A stretch of DNA of 64,000 bases from Pseudomonas oryzihabitans (lineage in GTDB: Bacteria > Pseudomonadota > Gammaproteobacteria > Pseudomonadales > Pseudomonadaceae). Position numbers and translations under genes: made by a program. The stretch covers positions 3,632,001 through 3,696,000 of the forward strand of contig NZ_CP017024.1 of NCBI RefSeq assembly GCF_014522265.1, given 5' to 3'. Shown here in pieces: positions 50,388 through 58,376 of the stretch. Below the pieces are notes generated by a model. The model was not told the DNA's origin. It was given only the letters and a program-made list of their open reading frames with translations, and ran no database searches. Position 1 is the stretch's first letter, and each line of letters starts with the position of its first letter.

Positions 50388-50550
50388 TGTGGTGTTTCAG
50401 ACGTTCGCGCAAGAGTTGGCGAGTGATTTTTTGGTCCTGGCTAGGCGCCGCGACGAGTCATAGCAGGGCTATGGCGAGAAGTGGCAACGCCGCCGGGGCC
50501 TAAAAAGCGCCGCCAAAATTGTGCAGATAACGTCTGAAACACCACACTAG
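50384..50550. mobile_element. 167-bp MITE-like element with perfect terminal inverted repeats and CTAG ends
   Basis: The outer 22 bp (ctag followed by tgtggtgtttcagacgtt) at 50384-50405 reappear inverted at 50529-50550. The inner halves are also imperfect inverted copies (ttggcg/cgccaa, ttttttggtcc/ggcctaaaaa, and a central catagc-agg-gctatg hairpin near 50459-50475), so the whole DNA can fold into one long rod. No coding frame is present. The CTAG at each end supplies the TAG stop of metI on one side and of the gntR gene on the other, as expected if CTAG is a target duplication. It lacks its own transposase. Confidence 0.7.
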
Positions 50551-51560
50551 CTCAGGCGCTCCAGATAGGCCGGCAATTCCGGGTCGGGCAGCACCGAGAG
50601 CACCTTGAGGCGCTGCAGGGTGCGGTCGCGACCGCGCAGGAGGTGATTGCGCAACTGGCTGGCGGCCGAGTCGGGACTGCCCACCAGCAGGGATTCCAGC
50701 ACCAGGCGATGCTCCACCAGCACCGCCTCGTCCAGCGGCGTGCCGAGCGACTGGTGGAAGATGCGCGAGACGTTCAGCGGACTCTGGCTGTGGGCGATCA
50801 GCTGGGCCAGCTTGCGATTGCGCAGGCCGGCCAGGCAGCGCCCATGCAGATCCGCCTCGATGCGCTCCACCGCGGTCCAGGAGGTGGGGGCAGGGTGGGC
50901 GGCCAGCTGCTCCAGTCGTTCGAGCATCGCCAGCAACTCGCCGCGCGCCAGCCCCGGCGCCGTCTGCAACAGCGCCTCGGGTTCCAGCAGGGCGCGGATC
51001 TCGTAGTCGTCGCGGATGGCCTGGGCGGTGAGCGGACCGGCCAGCCACTGGCCATAGGGTTCCTTTTCCACCAGGCCGCGATCGCGCAGGCGCATCAGGG
51101 CTTCACGCACCACGGCGCGACTGACGCCCAGGTGGTCGGCCGCCCGCTGCTCGTCCAGGCGGAAATGGCCGAAGAGCAGGGCGTGGCTGACACAGGCGGC
51201 GATCTCGTCGCCTACGCGCTCGCCCAGGGAGCGCGTATCGATCAGTTCGTCACCGCTGTCCAGCCCGAGCAACTGGCGGGTCAGCGGCTGGCGCTGCGGC
51301 TCGCCCGCAGTGCCGGCCGGATCGATCAGATAACCACGCCCTTCGAAGCGGCGGATCAGGCCTTCCTCCTGCAACAGCGTCAGCGCCTGGCGCACCGGTA
51401 CCCGACTGGTGCCGAACAGCTGTGCCAGCGGCGCCTCGACCAGGACCAGCCCCGGCGCCGCGCGACCGGCCAGGATGGCTTCGCGCAGCGCACTGCGGAT
51501 CATCGCGTAGCGCGCGGCGGTACGACTATCATCGAGGGGGGCGGGGACTGCTGCCGACAT
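50547..51560 (-). CDS. GntR-family regulator with two winged-helix domains and an FCD domain
   Basis: A 337-residue regulator. The first GntR winged helix is at residues about 17-80 (EAPLAQLFGTSRVPVRQALT), the second at about 115-176 (QRAADHLGVSRAVVREALMR), and an FCD ligand domain runs from about 183 to 320 (IRDDYEIRALLEPEAL). Normal FadR-type proteins have only one HTH. The ATG at 51560 (MSAAVPAPLDDSRTAARY) is chosen by homology of the fold; upstream codons look non-coding. It is divergent from the amidase operon and should regulate it. Confidence 0.82.
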   Translation of the reverse strand: MSAAVPAPLDDSRTAARYAMIRSALREAILAGRAAPGLVLVEAPLAQLFGTSRVPVRQALTLLQEEGLIRRFEGRGYLIDPAGTAGEPQRQPLTRQLLGLDSGDELIDTRSLGERVGDEIAACVSHALLFGHFRLDEQRAADHLGVSRAVVREALMRLRDRGLVEKEPYGQWLAGPLTAQAIRDDYEIRALLEPEALLQTAPGLARGELLAMLERLEQLAAHPAPTSWTAVERIEADLHGRCLAGLRNRKLAQLIAHSQSPLNVSRIFHQSLGTPLDEAVLVEHRLVLESLLVGSPDSAASQLRNHLLRGRDRTLQRLKVLSVLPDPELPAYLERLS

Positions 51561-51805
51561 CGGGGGCCTTCCGGAAACGAGATAAGAATTGTGGCACAGG
51601 CCTGCGGCCTTTCGCGCGTTACCGCCGGGGTCGGGTGCACGCACGGTAACGGGGCAGGCGTTACGGTTCTGCACAAAGATGGATCTATTTAATTTAAGTA
51701 CATTTTATTGGTCCCTGGTGAAGAAAGGATCGAGCGACCTCTAAGCGCTGGCTTTGCGATTAAGTAGCAGCCTTTTTCTCAAGCTGGCACAAAGCCTGCT
51801 CTATC

Positions 51806-51834
51806 AAACGTACCAAATTATAAAATGTACGTTT
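51806..51834. promoter_or_regulatory. candidate operator for the GntR regulator
   Basis: aaacgtac (51806-51813) and gtacgttt (51827-51834) are perfect inverted repeats 13 bp apart, ending 11 bp before the amidase ATG. The same core gtacattttat occurs in the opposite orientation at 51698-51708, nearer the gntR side. Two copies in the divergent gap suit autoregulation plus control of the operon. The motif is not proven to bind the regulator. Confidence 0.5.
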
Positions 51835-51845
51835 AAGGAGCAGCC

Positions 51846-53201
51846 ATGGATTCTGCCCACGCCCTGTCCCTGGATGCGGTCGGTCTCGGCGAGGCCTATG
51901 CCGCCGGTACCCTCGATCCGGTCGCGGTCTTCGAGGCGGCGCTGGCTCGCGCCCAGGCATCCTCGGCCGTATTCATCAGCCTTACCGCCGTGCGTGGACG
52001 CGCCGAAGCCCTGGCCGCGCGCGAGCGCTGGAAGACCGGGCAGCCGCGCTCGCCGCTGGATGGCGTGCCGCTGGCCTGGAAGGATCTGTTCGACCTGCAG
52101 GGCGAGGTCACCACCTGCGGCGCCGAGCTGCGCCGTCTGGCGCCACCGGCCGCCAACGACGCCGAGCTGGTGCAGCGCCTGAGCCAGGCCGGACTGGTCA
52201 GCCTGGGCAAGGTCAATCTCAGCGAATTCGCCTATTCCGGGGTGGGATCGAATCCCCATTTCGGCACGCCTGCCAATCCTCGGATGCAGGGTGAGGTACG
52301 CATACCCGGCGGCTCCTCTTCGGGGTCGGCGGTGGCTGTCGCCGCCGGCATCGTGCCCCTGGCCCTCGGTACCGATACCGCCGGTTCGGTGCGCCTGCCG
52401 GCCGCGCTCAATGGGCTGGTGGGTTATCGCCCCAGCCTGGGGCGCTATCCGGCGACCGGCATCTTTCCGTTGGCCGCCTCCTATGACGTGCCGGGTCCGC
52501 TGGCGCGCAGCCTGCGCGATGTGCAGTGCCTGGATCGCCTGCTGACAGGCGCTGCCGCCCGACCGCTGCCGGCGCTGACGGCGCTGCGCGTGGTGCTGGA
52601 CCTGAGCGTGCTGGACGACGCCCGGGTGGAGCCGGCGGTGCGAGCCAATCTGCTGGCCGCCGCCGAGCGGTTGACCCGCGCCGGGGTGCGCGTGGAGCGC
52701 CGCGCCCGCACGGTGTTTGCCGAGGCCCTGGAATTTCTCGCCGCAGAAGGTTGGCCAGGGGCCCTGGAAGCCTTCGCCCTGCACCGCGAGGTGCTCGACG
52801 GTCCCGCGGCCGCACGCCTGGACCCACGGGTGCGGCAGCGCCTGGAGCGGGCACGGGCCTTGCCCGATGGCCATCTGGCCGTTCTGCATGAACGCCGCGA
52901 TCAGCTGCGGCAGCGCTTTGCCGCCGAATTCGGCGAGGCGCTGCTGCTGGTGCCGACGGTGAGCCGCGTGGCACCGCTGCTGGCTCCCCTGGAAGCCGAC
53001 ACAGACCTCTTCGCGGCCACCAATCTGGAGCTGCTGCGCCTGACCATGGCCGGCAGCCTGCTCGGCGCGCCGGGGGTCTCGCTACCCAGCGGCCGCGATG
53101 CCCAGGGCCTGTCCACCAGCCTGTTGCTGGTGGCCCCCGCCGCCGCGGACGAGCGCCTGCTCGATGCCGCCTCGGCCGTGGAAGCCCTGGTCAGCGCCTG
53201 A
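51846..53201 (+). CDS. amidase signature family amidohydrolase
   Basis: A 451-residue amidase. The Ser-cisSer-Lys triad is visible as Lys79 (PLAWKDLFD), the GGSSSGS loop (Ser157/Ser158) and nucleophile Ser181 ([11 protein letters not shown]). No signal peptide, so it is cytoplasmic. aaggag lies just before the ATG at 51846. As first gene of the operon with a cyclic-imidase-like enzyme, a half-amidase role (monoamide to dicarboxylate plus ammonia) is attractive, but a generic amidase is equally consistent with the sequence. Confidence 0.87.
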   Translation: MDSAHALSLDAVGLGEAYAAGTLDPVAVFEAALARAQASSAVFISLTAVRGRAEALAARERWKTGQPRSPLDGVPLAWKDLFDLQGEVTTCGAELRRLAPPAANDAELVQRLSQAGLVSLGKVNLSEFAYSGVGSNPHFGTPANPRMQGEVRIPGGSSSGSAVAVAAGIVPLALGTDTAGSVRLPAALNGLVGYRPSLGRYPATGIFPLAASYDVPGPLARSLRDVQCLDRLLTGAAARPLPALTALRVVLDLSVLDDARVEPAVRANLLAAAERLTRAGVRVERRARTVFAEALEFLAAEGWPGALEAFALHREVLDGPAAARLDPRVRQRLERARALPDGHLAVLHERRDQLRQRFAAEFGEALLLVPTVSRVAPLLAPLEADTDLFAATNLELLRLTMAGSLLGAPGVSLPSGRDAQGLSTSLLLVAPAAADERLLDAASAVEALVSA

Positions 53202-53274
53202 TTTCAAGTGGCGGTGGCGGGGGCCCGGCTCCGTCATCGACCTGGGTTTCTTCCGGGTACTGGAGAGTGCAACG

Positions 53275-54155
53275 ATGGCCAAAGAAATCTTCGTTTCCAT
53301 CGGCGTCGACGTCGACGCGGTGGCGGGCTGGCTCGGTTCCTACGGCGGCGAGGATTCGCCCGATGACATCTCCCGCGGCCTGTTCGCCGGCGAGGTGGGG
53401 TCGCCCCGGCTGCTCAAGCTGTTCGAGCGCTACGGCCTCAAGACCACCTGGTTCATTCCGGGCCATTCGGTGGAGACCTTTCCCGAGCAGATGCAGGCGG
53501 TGGCCGCGGCAGGCCATGAGATCGGCATCCATGGTTACAGCCACGAGAATCCCATCGCCATGACCCCCGAGCAGGAGGAGGCGGTGCTGGACCGGTCCAT
53601 CGAGCTGATTACCGCGCTGGCCGGCAAGCGCCCCACCGGTTATGTCGCGCCCTGGTGGGAATTCAGCCGGGTGACCAACGAGCTGCTGCTGAAGAAGGGC
53701 ATCAAGTACGACCACAGCCTGATGCACAACGACTTCTCTCCCTACTACGTGAGGGTCGGCGACAACTGGACCAAGATCGACTACAGCCAGCAGCCCGAGA
53801 GCTGGATGAAGCCGCTGGTGCGCGGCCAGGAAACCGATCTGGTGGAGATCCCGGCCAACTGGTACCTCGACGACCTGCCGCCGATGATGTTCATCAAGAA
53901 GGCGCCCAACAGCCACGGCTTCGTCAATCCACGCCACCTGGAAGAGATGTGGCGCGACCAGTTCGACTGGGTCTATCGCGAGATGGACTACGCCGTCTTC
54001 CCCATCACCATCCACCCCGATGTCTCGGGCGGCCGCAGGTGCTGCTGATGCTCGAACGCCTGATCGAGCATATCCAGGGTCACGCCGGGGTGCGCTTCGC
54101 CACCATGGACGAGATCGCCGACGACTTCCTGCGGCGCCAGCCGCGCCAGCGCTAA
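53275..54155 (+). CDS. polysaccharide-deacetylase-fold hydrolase, cyclic imidase/HpPgdA type (frameshifted as sequenced)
   Basis: A 293-residue metal hydrolase once one C is restored near 54030. The metal ligands are Asp14 (GVDVDAVAG), His86 and His90 ([10 protein letters not shown]), the positions I recall for Helicobacter pylori PgdA, and the N-terminus [20 protein letters not shown] is nearly the same. The frame breaks after IHPDVSG; the next frame continues [15 protein letters not shown] to a stop at 54153-54155. A Pseudomonas cyclic imide hydrolase of 293 residues with this fold has been reported, as I remember. No signal peptide is present, which fits an intracellular imidase better than a peptidoglycan deacetylase. 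Confidence 0.85.
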
Positions 54156-54180
54156 GCGCCCAGCCCACAGGTACAGGATC

Positions 54181-55539
54181 ATGACCCTCCCTGCCGCCCC
54201 TTCGCTCCACCCGGAAACCGCCACGGCTGCCTGGAAACCGCAGCCGCTGTCTTCCGGTGATGTCCGCTACGCCACCTGGATCGCCTTCTTCGCCTGGGTG
54301 TTCGCCGTCTACGACTTCATCCTCTTCGGCACCCTGCTGCCGGTGATGGGTGGGCACTTCAACTGGAGCGAAGCCGAGCAGGCCGAACTCGCCACCTGGG
54401 TGGCGCTGGGTGGAGCCATCATCGCCTTCGCCATCGGCCCGCTGGTGGACCGGATCGGTCGCCGCGGCGGCATCATCGTGACCATCGGCGGCACGGCCGT
54501 GTGCTCGGCGCTGACCGCGCTGTGCGCCGGCATGGGCAAGGTGCCGCTGGTGCTGGTGCGTTCGGTGGCCGGCCTGGGCTATGCGGAGGAGGGGGTCAAC
54601 GCCACCTACCTGACCGAGGTCTATGCGGCCTCCGACGATCCACGGCTGATCCGCCGCCGGGGCTTCATCTACAGCCTGGTGCAGAGTGGCTGGCCGATCG
54701 GTGCGCTGATCGCCGCCGGGCTCACCGCCTTGCTGCTGCCGCACATCGGCTGGCAGGGCTGCTTCGTGTTTGCCGCCGTGCCGGCCTTCGTCATCGCGGT
54801 GCTGGCGCGCAAGCTCAAGGAAAGCCCGCAATTCCAGGTGCACGCCCGCATCCAGCGCCTGCGCCGCGAAGGCCGGGAGCAGGACGCCCGCAGCCTGGCC
54901 CGTGAATACGGCGTGGACTACGAAGAGCACGCCAAGGCCGGCGTGGCCATGGCCTTCAAGGGCCAGGCCCTGCGCCCGACCCTGGTATTGAGCCTGGCCA
55001 TCCTGCTCAACTGGTCGGCGATCCAGGTGTTCAGCGTGCTGGGGACCTCGGTGATCGTCAGCGTGCACAAGCTCAGCTTCGAGAACTCGCTGTGGATCCT
55101 GGTGCTGTCCAACGCCGTCGGCTTCATCGGCTACCTGTTCCATGGCTGGCTGGGCGATCGCATCGGTCGGCGCAACACCGTGGCCCTCGGCTGGATGTGT
55201 GGCGGCGTGGCCTTCTTCGCCATGCTGCAGGCGCCCAGCCAGCTGGTACCGGTGGTAGCGCTCTACAGCCTGGGGCTGTTCTTTCTCACCGGACCCTACT
55301 CGGCCATGTTGTTCTTCATGGGCGAAAGCTTTCCCACCAGCATCCGTGCCACCGGTGGCGCCATCGTCCACGCCATGGGACCGATCGGCGCCATCCTCGC
55401 CGGCCTCGGCATCACCAGCGTGCTCGGTAGCGGTGGCCAGTGGCACAGCGCCGCGTTGTGGTTTGGTGCCCTGCCGTGCTTTCTCTCCGGCCTGGTGATG
55501 TGGACCGCGCGCCACGTCGAACCCACCAGCCTCAAATGA
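54181..55539 (+). CDS. MFS transporter (sugar/organic-acid porter type)
   Basis: A 452-residue major facilitator protein with 12 predicted membrane helices. The loop motif GPLVDRIGRRGG between helices 2 and 3 and its second-half counterpart GWLGDRIGRRNT are clear; a long central cytoplasmic loop (residues about 215-260) is rich in Arg/Glu. It lies 25 bp after the imidase stop and probably imports the operon's substrate. Confidence 0.88.
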   Translation: MTLPAAPSLHPETATAAWKPQPLSSGDVRYATWIAFFAWVFAVYDFILFGTLLPVMGGHFNWSEAEQAELATWVALGGAIIAFAIGPLVDRIGRRGGIIVTIGGTAVCSALTALCAGMGKVPLVLVRSVAGLGYAEEGVNATYLTEVYAASDDPRLIRRRGFIYSLVQSGWPIGALIAAGLTALLLPHIGWQGCFVFAAVPAFVIAVLARKLKESPQFQVHARIQRLRREGREQDARSLAREYGVDYEEHAKAGVAMAFKGQALRPTLVLSLAILLNWSAIQVFSVLGTSVIVSVHKLSFENSLWILVLSNAVGFIGYLFHGWLGDRIGRRNTVALGWMCGGVAFFAMLQAPSQLVPVVALYSLGLFFLTGPYSAMLFFMGESFPTSIRATGGAIVHAMGPIGAILAGLGITSVLGSGGQWHSAALWFGALPCFLSGLVMWTARHVEPTSLK

Positions 55540-55550
55540 CAGGAGCCCCC

Positions 55551-56321
55551 ATGACAGCTCATACCTCTCCTGTCGCCCTGATCACCGGTGCCGCCAGCGG
55601 CATCGGCCAGGCCCTGGCCGTGGTCTATGCCCAGCGGGGCGTGCGGGTGGTCGGCGGCTACTACCCGGGCGATCCCCATGACCCCGAAGACACCCGGCGG
55701 CTGGTAGCCGCCGCGGGTGGCGAGTGCCTGCTCGAACCCCTGGACGTCAGCGACAGCGCCTCGGTGGATGCCCTGGCCGATGCCGCCCTGGCGCACTTCG
55801 GCCGCCTCGACTATGCCGTGGCCAACGCCGGGCTTCTCCGCGCCGCACCGCTGCTGGAGATGAGCGACGCGCGCTGGCACGAGATGCTCGACGTCGACCT
55901 CACCGGCGTCATGCGCACCTTTCGCGCTGCCGCGCGGCACCTGGAGGAGGGCGGTGCCCTGGTGGCCATCTCCTCCATCGCCGGCGGCGTCTATGGCTGG
56001 CAGGACCATGCCCATTACGCCGCCGCCAAGGCCGGGGTGCCGGGACTGTGTCGCTCGCTGGCCGTCGAACTGGCGCCGCGTGGCATCCGCTGCAACGCGG
56101 TGATTCCCGGTCTGATCGAGACGCCGCAATCGCTGGACGCCAAGAACTCCCTGGGTCCGGAGGGCCTGGCCAAGGCCGCCCGCAGCATTCCCCTGGGGCG
56201 GGTCGGCAGGGCCGACGAGGTGGCGGCGCTGGTGCGGTTCCTGACCAGTACCGAAGCCAGCTACATCACCGGCCAGAGTCTGATCGTCGATGGCGGTCTC
56301 ACCGTCCGCTGGCCCGATTGA
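55551..56321 (+). CDS. short-chain dehydrogenase/reductase, first copy
   Basis: A 256-residue classical SDR. The cofactor motif is TGAASGIGQ at about residues 13-21, NAG lies near 92, the catalytic serine is in AISSIAGG and the catalytic Tyr-Lys in YAAAKAG. aggag precedes the ATG at 55551, only 11 bp after the MFS stop. The substrate is unknown; within the operon it may oxidise a hydroxy product of the amide/imide pathway. Confidence 0.87.
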   Translation: MTAHTSPVALITGAASGIGQALAVVYAQRGVRVVGGYYPGDPHDPEDTRRLVAAAGGECLLEPLDVSDSASVDALADAALAHFGRLDYAVANAGLLRAAPLLEMSDARWHEMLDVDLTGVMRTFRAAARHLEEGGALVAISSIAGGVYGWQDHAHYAAAKAGVPGLCRSLAVELAPRGIRCNAVIPGLIETPQSLDAKNSLGPEGLAKAARSIPLGRVGRADEVAALVRFLTSTEASYITGQSLIVDGGLTVRWPD

Positions 56322-56331
56322 GGAGAAGAGC

Positions 56332-57081
56332 ATGTTCGAGCTGACAGACCGCCGCGCCCTGGTGACCGGCGCGGCCAGCGGGATCGGCGCCGCCATCGCC
56401 CGCAGCTATGCCGCTGCGGGGGCGCGCCTGGTGCTGGCCGACCGCGACGCCGAGCGGTTGGCGCGGGTGGCCGCGGAATGCCGGGCCCTGGGCGCGTCGG
56501 TGACGGAGACCGTCGCCGACGTTGGCCAGCCAGATGGCGCCCGAGCCGGAGTGGACGCCTGCGTGGCGGCTTACGGCGGCATCGACATCCTGGTCAACAA
56601 TGCCGGGATGCTGACCCAGGCGCCCTGCGTCGACCTGACCCTGGAACAGTGGAACGACATGCTGCGCGTCGACCTCACCAGCGTCTTTCTCGCCAGCCAG
56701 CGCGCCCTGCCGCACATGCAGGCGCAGCGCTGGGGCCGCATCATCAACGTCGCTTCCCAGCTCGGCATCAAGGGCGGCGCCGAGCTCTGCCACTATGCGG
56801 CGGCCAAGGCCGGGGTGATCGGCTTCACCAAGTCGCTGGCGCTGGAGGTGGGCCGCGACAACGTGCTGGTCAACGCCATCGCCCCCGGGCCCATCGAGAC
56901 CCCGCTGGTGGATGGCATCAGCGCCGACTGGAAGGCGGCCAAGGCCCGCGAATTGCCGCTGGGCCGCTTCGGTCGCGCGGAGGAGGTGGCGCCGGTGGCG
57001 CTGCTGCTGGCCAGCGATCCGGGTGGCAATCTCTTCGTCGGCCAGACCCTGGGTCCCAATTCCGGCGACGTCATGCCCTAG
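56332..57081 (+). CDS. short-chain dehydrogenase/reductase, second copy
   Basis: A 249-residue classical SDR with TGAASGIGAA near residue 12, NNAGML near 88, INVASQLGIKGG with the catalytic serine and YAAAKAG with the Tyr-Lys pair. It starts 10 bp after the first SDR stop with gaggag upstream. The two SDRs are only moderately alike, so they probably catalyse different steps. Confidence 0.87.
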   Translation: MFELTDRRALVTGAASGIGAAIARSYAAAGARLVLADRDAERLARVAAECRALGASVTETVADVGQPDGARAGVDACVAAYGGIDILVNNAGMLTQAPCVDLTLEQWNDMLRVDLTSVFLASQRALPHMQAQRWGRIINVASQLGIKGGAELCHYAAAKAGVIGFTKSLALEVGRDNVLVNAIAPGPIETPLVDGISADWKAAKARELPLGRFGRAEEVAPVALLLASDPGGNLFVGQTLGPNSGDVMP

Positions 57082-57090
57082 GAGGTAGCC

Positions 57091-57390
57091 ATGTGCGGAC
57101 TGTGCGGCCTGCTCGGCCCGGATCTCCACTGGAGCGATCCGCTGGGCGATGACCTGCCCCGGCGGCGCGAGCGCCTGCGTCGGGTCGCCGCCATCAACCG
57201 GGTGGTGGCGCCGTTCCGGCTGACCGTGAGCGACGTCCAGGGCGCCTCCTACCTGATCCAGGGCCCGACCGGGCGCCAGGCCCTGGCCGAGGGCCTGGAC
57301 GACCTCTGGCGCCAGGCCGAGGCGGTGTTGGGGCGACCGCTCGATCCCCTGGACCCGCGGGTGCTGGCGCCGCTGGAGTTAGCGCCATGA
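57091..57390 (+). CDS. small MCGLCG protein of unknown function
   Basis: A 99-residue protein starting MCGLCGLLGPDLHWSDPLGD. The opening Met-Cys-Gly resembles the Ntn-type glutaminase start of class II amidotransferases (MCGIxG), but the rest is far too short for that domain. A C-terminal helical half follows (LAEGLDDLWRQAEAVLG). Two cysteines at positions 2 and 5 could bind metal. Its stop overlaps the CobW-type GTPase start (ATGA), so the two are coupled. Confidence 0.65.
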   Translation: MCGLCGLLGPDLHWSDPLGDDLPRRRERLRRVAAINRVVAPFRLTVSDVQGASYLIQGPTGRQALAEGLDDLWRQAEAVLGRPLDPLDPRVLAPLELAP

Positions 57391-58376
57391 GCCTTGCCGT
57401 CAATGTCATCACCGGTTTTCTCGGCAGCGGCAAGACCACCCTGCTGCGGCGCCTGCTGGCCCAGGAGGCCCTGGGCGAGACGGCGCTGCTGATCAATGAA
57501 TTCGGCGAGGTCGGCATCGATCACCTGCTGGTGGAAGAAGTTGCCCCGGACACCGTGCTGCTGCCCAGCGGCTGCGTCTGCTGCTCGGTGCGCGGCGATC
57601 TCAAGGCGGCGCTGCTGACCCTGCACGGTCGGCGCAGCCGCGGCGAGATTCCGGCCTTTCGCCGGGTCCTGCTGGAGACCACCGGCCTGGCCGATCCGGG
57701 GCCGATCCTCGCCACCCTCAATCTCGATCCCCAGTTGCGCGGCCGCTTCCACCTGGGCTTGCTGGTGACCGTGGTGGACGCCGAGCACGCCGCGCTCCAG
57801 GAAGGGCTGCACCCGGAGTGGCTCAACCAGGTCACCGCGGCCGACCGGCTGTTGCTGAGCAAGGCCGACCGGGTCGCGCCTGCCGTGCTGGAGCGGCTGG
57901 ACCGGCAGCTGGCGCAGCTCAATCCCACCGCCACCCGGGCCCTGGCGGCTACTGTGGCTAGCGGCGATGACCTGCTGCTGGGCGAGGGCCTGCGCGCCGC
58001 CGATCCGGCGGTCGAGGTCGGCCGCTGGCGACTGTTCGCCGAGGTCGCCGAAGGCCGCCACGGCAGCGCCGAGGTCTGCTGCCTGGAGTTCGACCGGCCG
58101 CTGGACTGGATGGCCTTCGGGGTGTGGCTGTCGATGCTGCTAAGATGCCACGGGCAACGCATCCTGCGAGTCAAGGGCATCCTCGACGTGATCGACGCCA
58201 GCCAACCCATCGTCATCCATGGCGTGCAGCACAGCCTGCATCCGCCGGTGCACCTGCCGGCCTGGCCGGCGGGCGAACGCCGCTCGCGCCTGGTGTTCAT
58301 CGTCCGTGACCTGGATACCGCGCTGCTCAGGCGCTCCTTCGCCGCCTTCATGGGTGGCCTGGGCCGGGCCGCATGA
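57387..58376 (+). CDS. CobW/COG0523 G3E-family GTPase
   Basis: A 329-residue GTPase of the CobW class, which includes metallochaperones. Walker A GFLGSGKT is at residues 10-17, the metal-binding CxCC motif is CVCC at 63-66, TTGLADP is the G3-like motif and SKAD the G4 motif. The C-terminal CobW domain is present (HRXRHGQRILRVKGILDV-like stretch RCHGQRILRVKGILDV). It is flanked by translationally coupled genes on both sides. A role in metallating the operon's imidase is plausible. Confidence 0.88.
   Translation: MSLAVNVITGFLGSGKTTLLRRLLAQEALGETALLINEFGEVGIDHLLVEEVAPDTVLLPSGCVCCSVRGDLKAALLTLHGRRSRGEIPAFRRVLLETTGLADPGPILATLNLDPQLRGRFHLGLLVTVVDAEHAALQEGLHPEWLNQVTAADRLLLSKADRVAPAVLERLDRQLAQLNPTATRALAATVASGDDLLLGEGLRAADPAVEVGRWRLFAEVAEGRHGSAEVCCLEFDRPLDWMAFGVWLSMLLRCHGQRILRVKGILDVIDASQPIVIHGVQHSLHPPVHLPAWPAGERRSRLVFIVRDLDTALLRRSFAAFMGGLGRAA

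Noticed and set aside
53275-54155. Peptidoglycan deacetylase acting in the cell envelope
   Set aside because: There is no signal peptide or membrane anchor and the neighbours are an amidase, an importer and dehydrogenases, so an intracellular imidase-like role is preferred though not proven.
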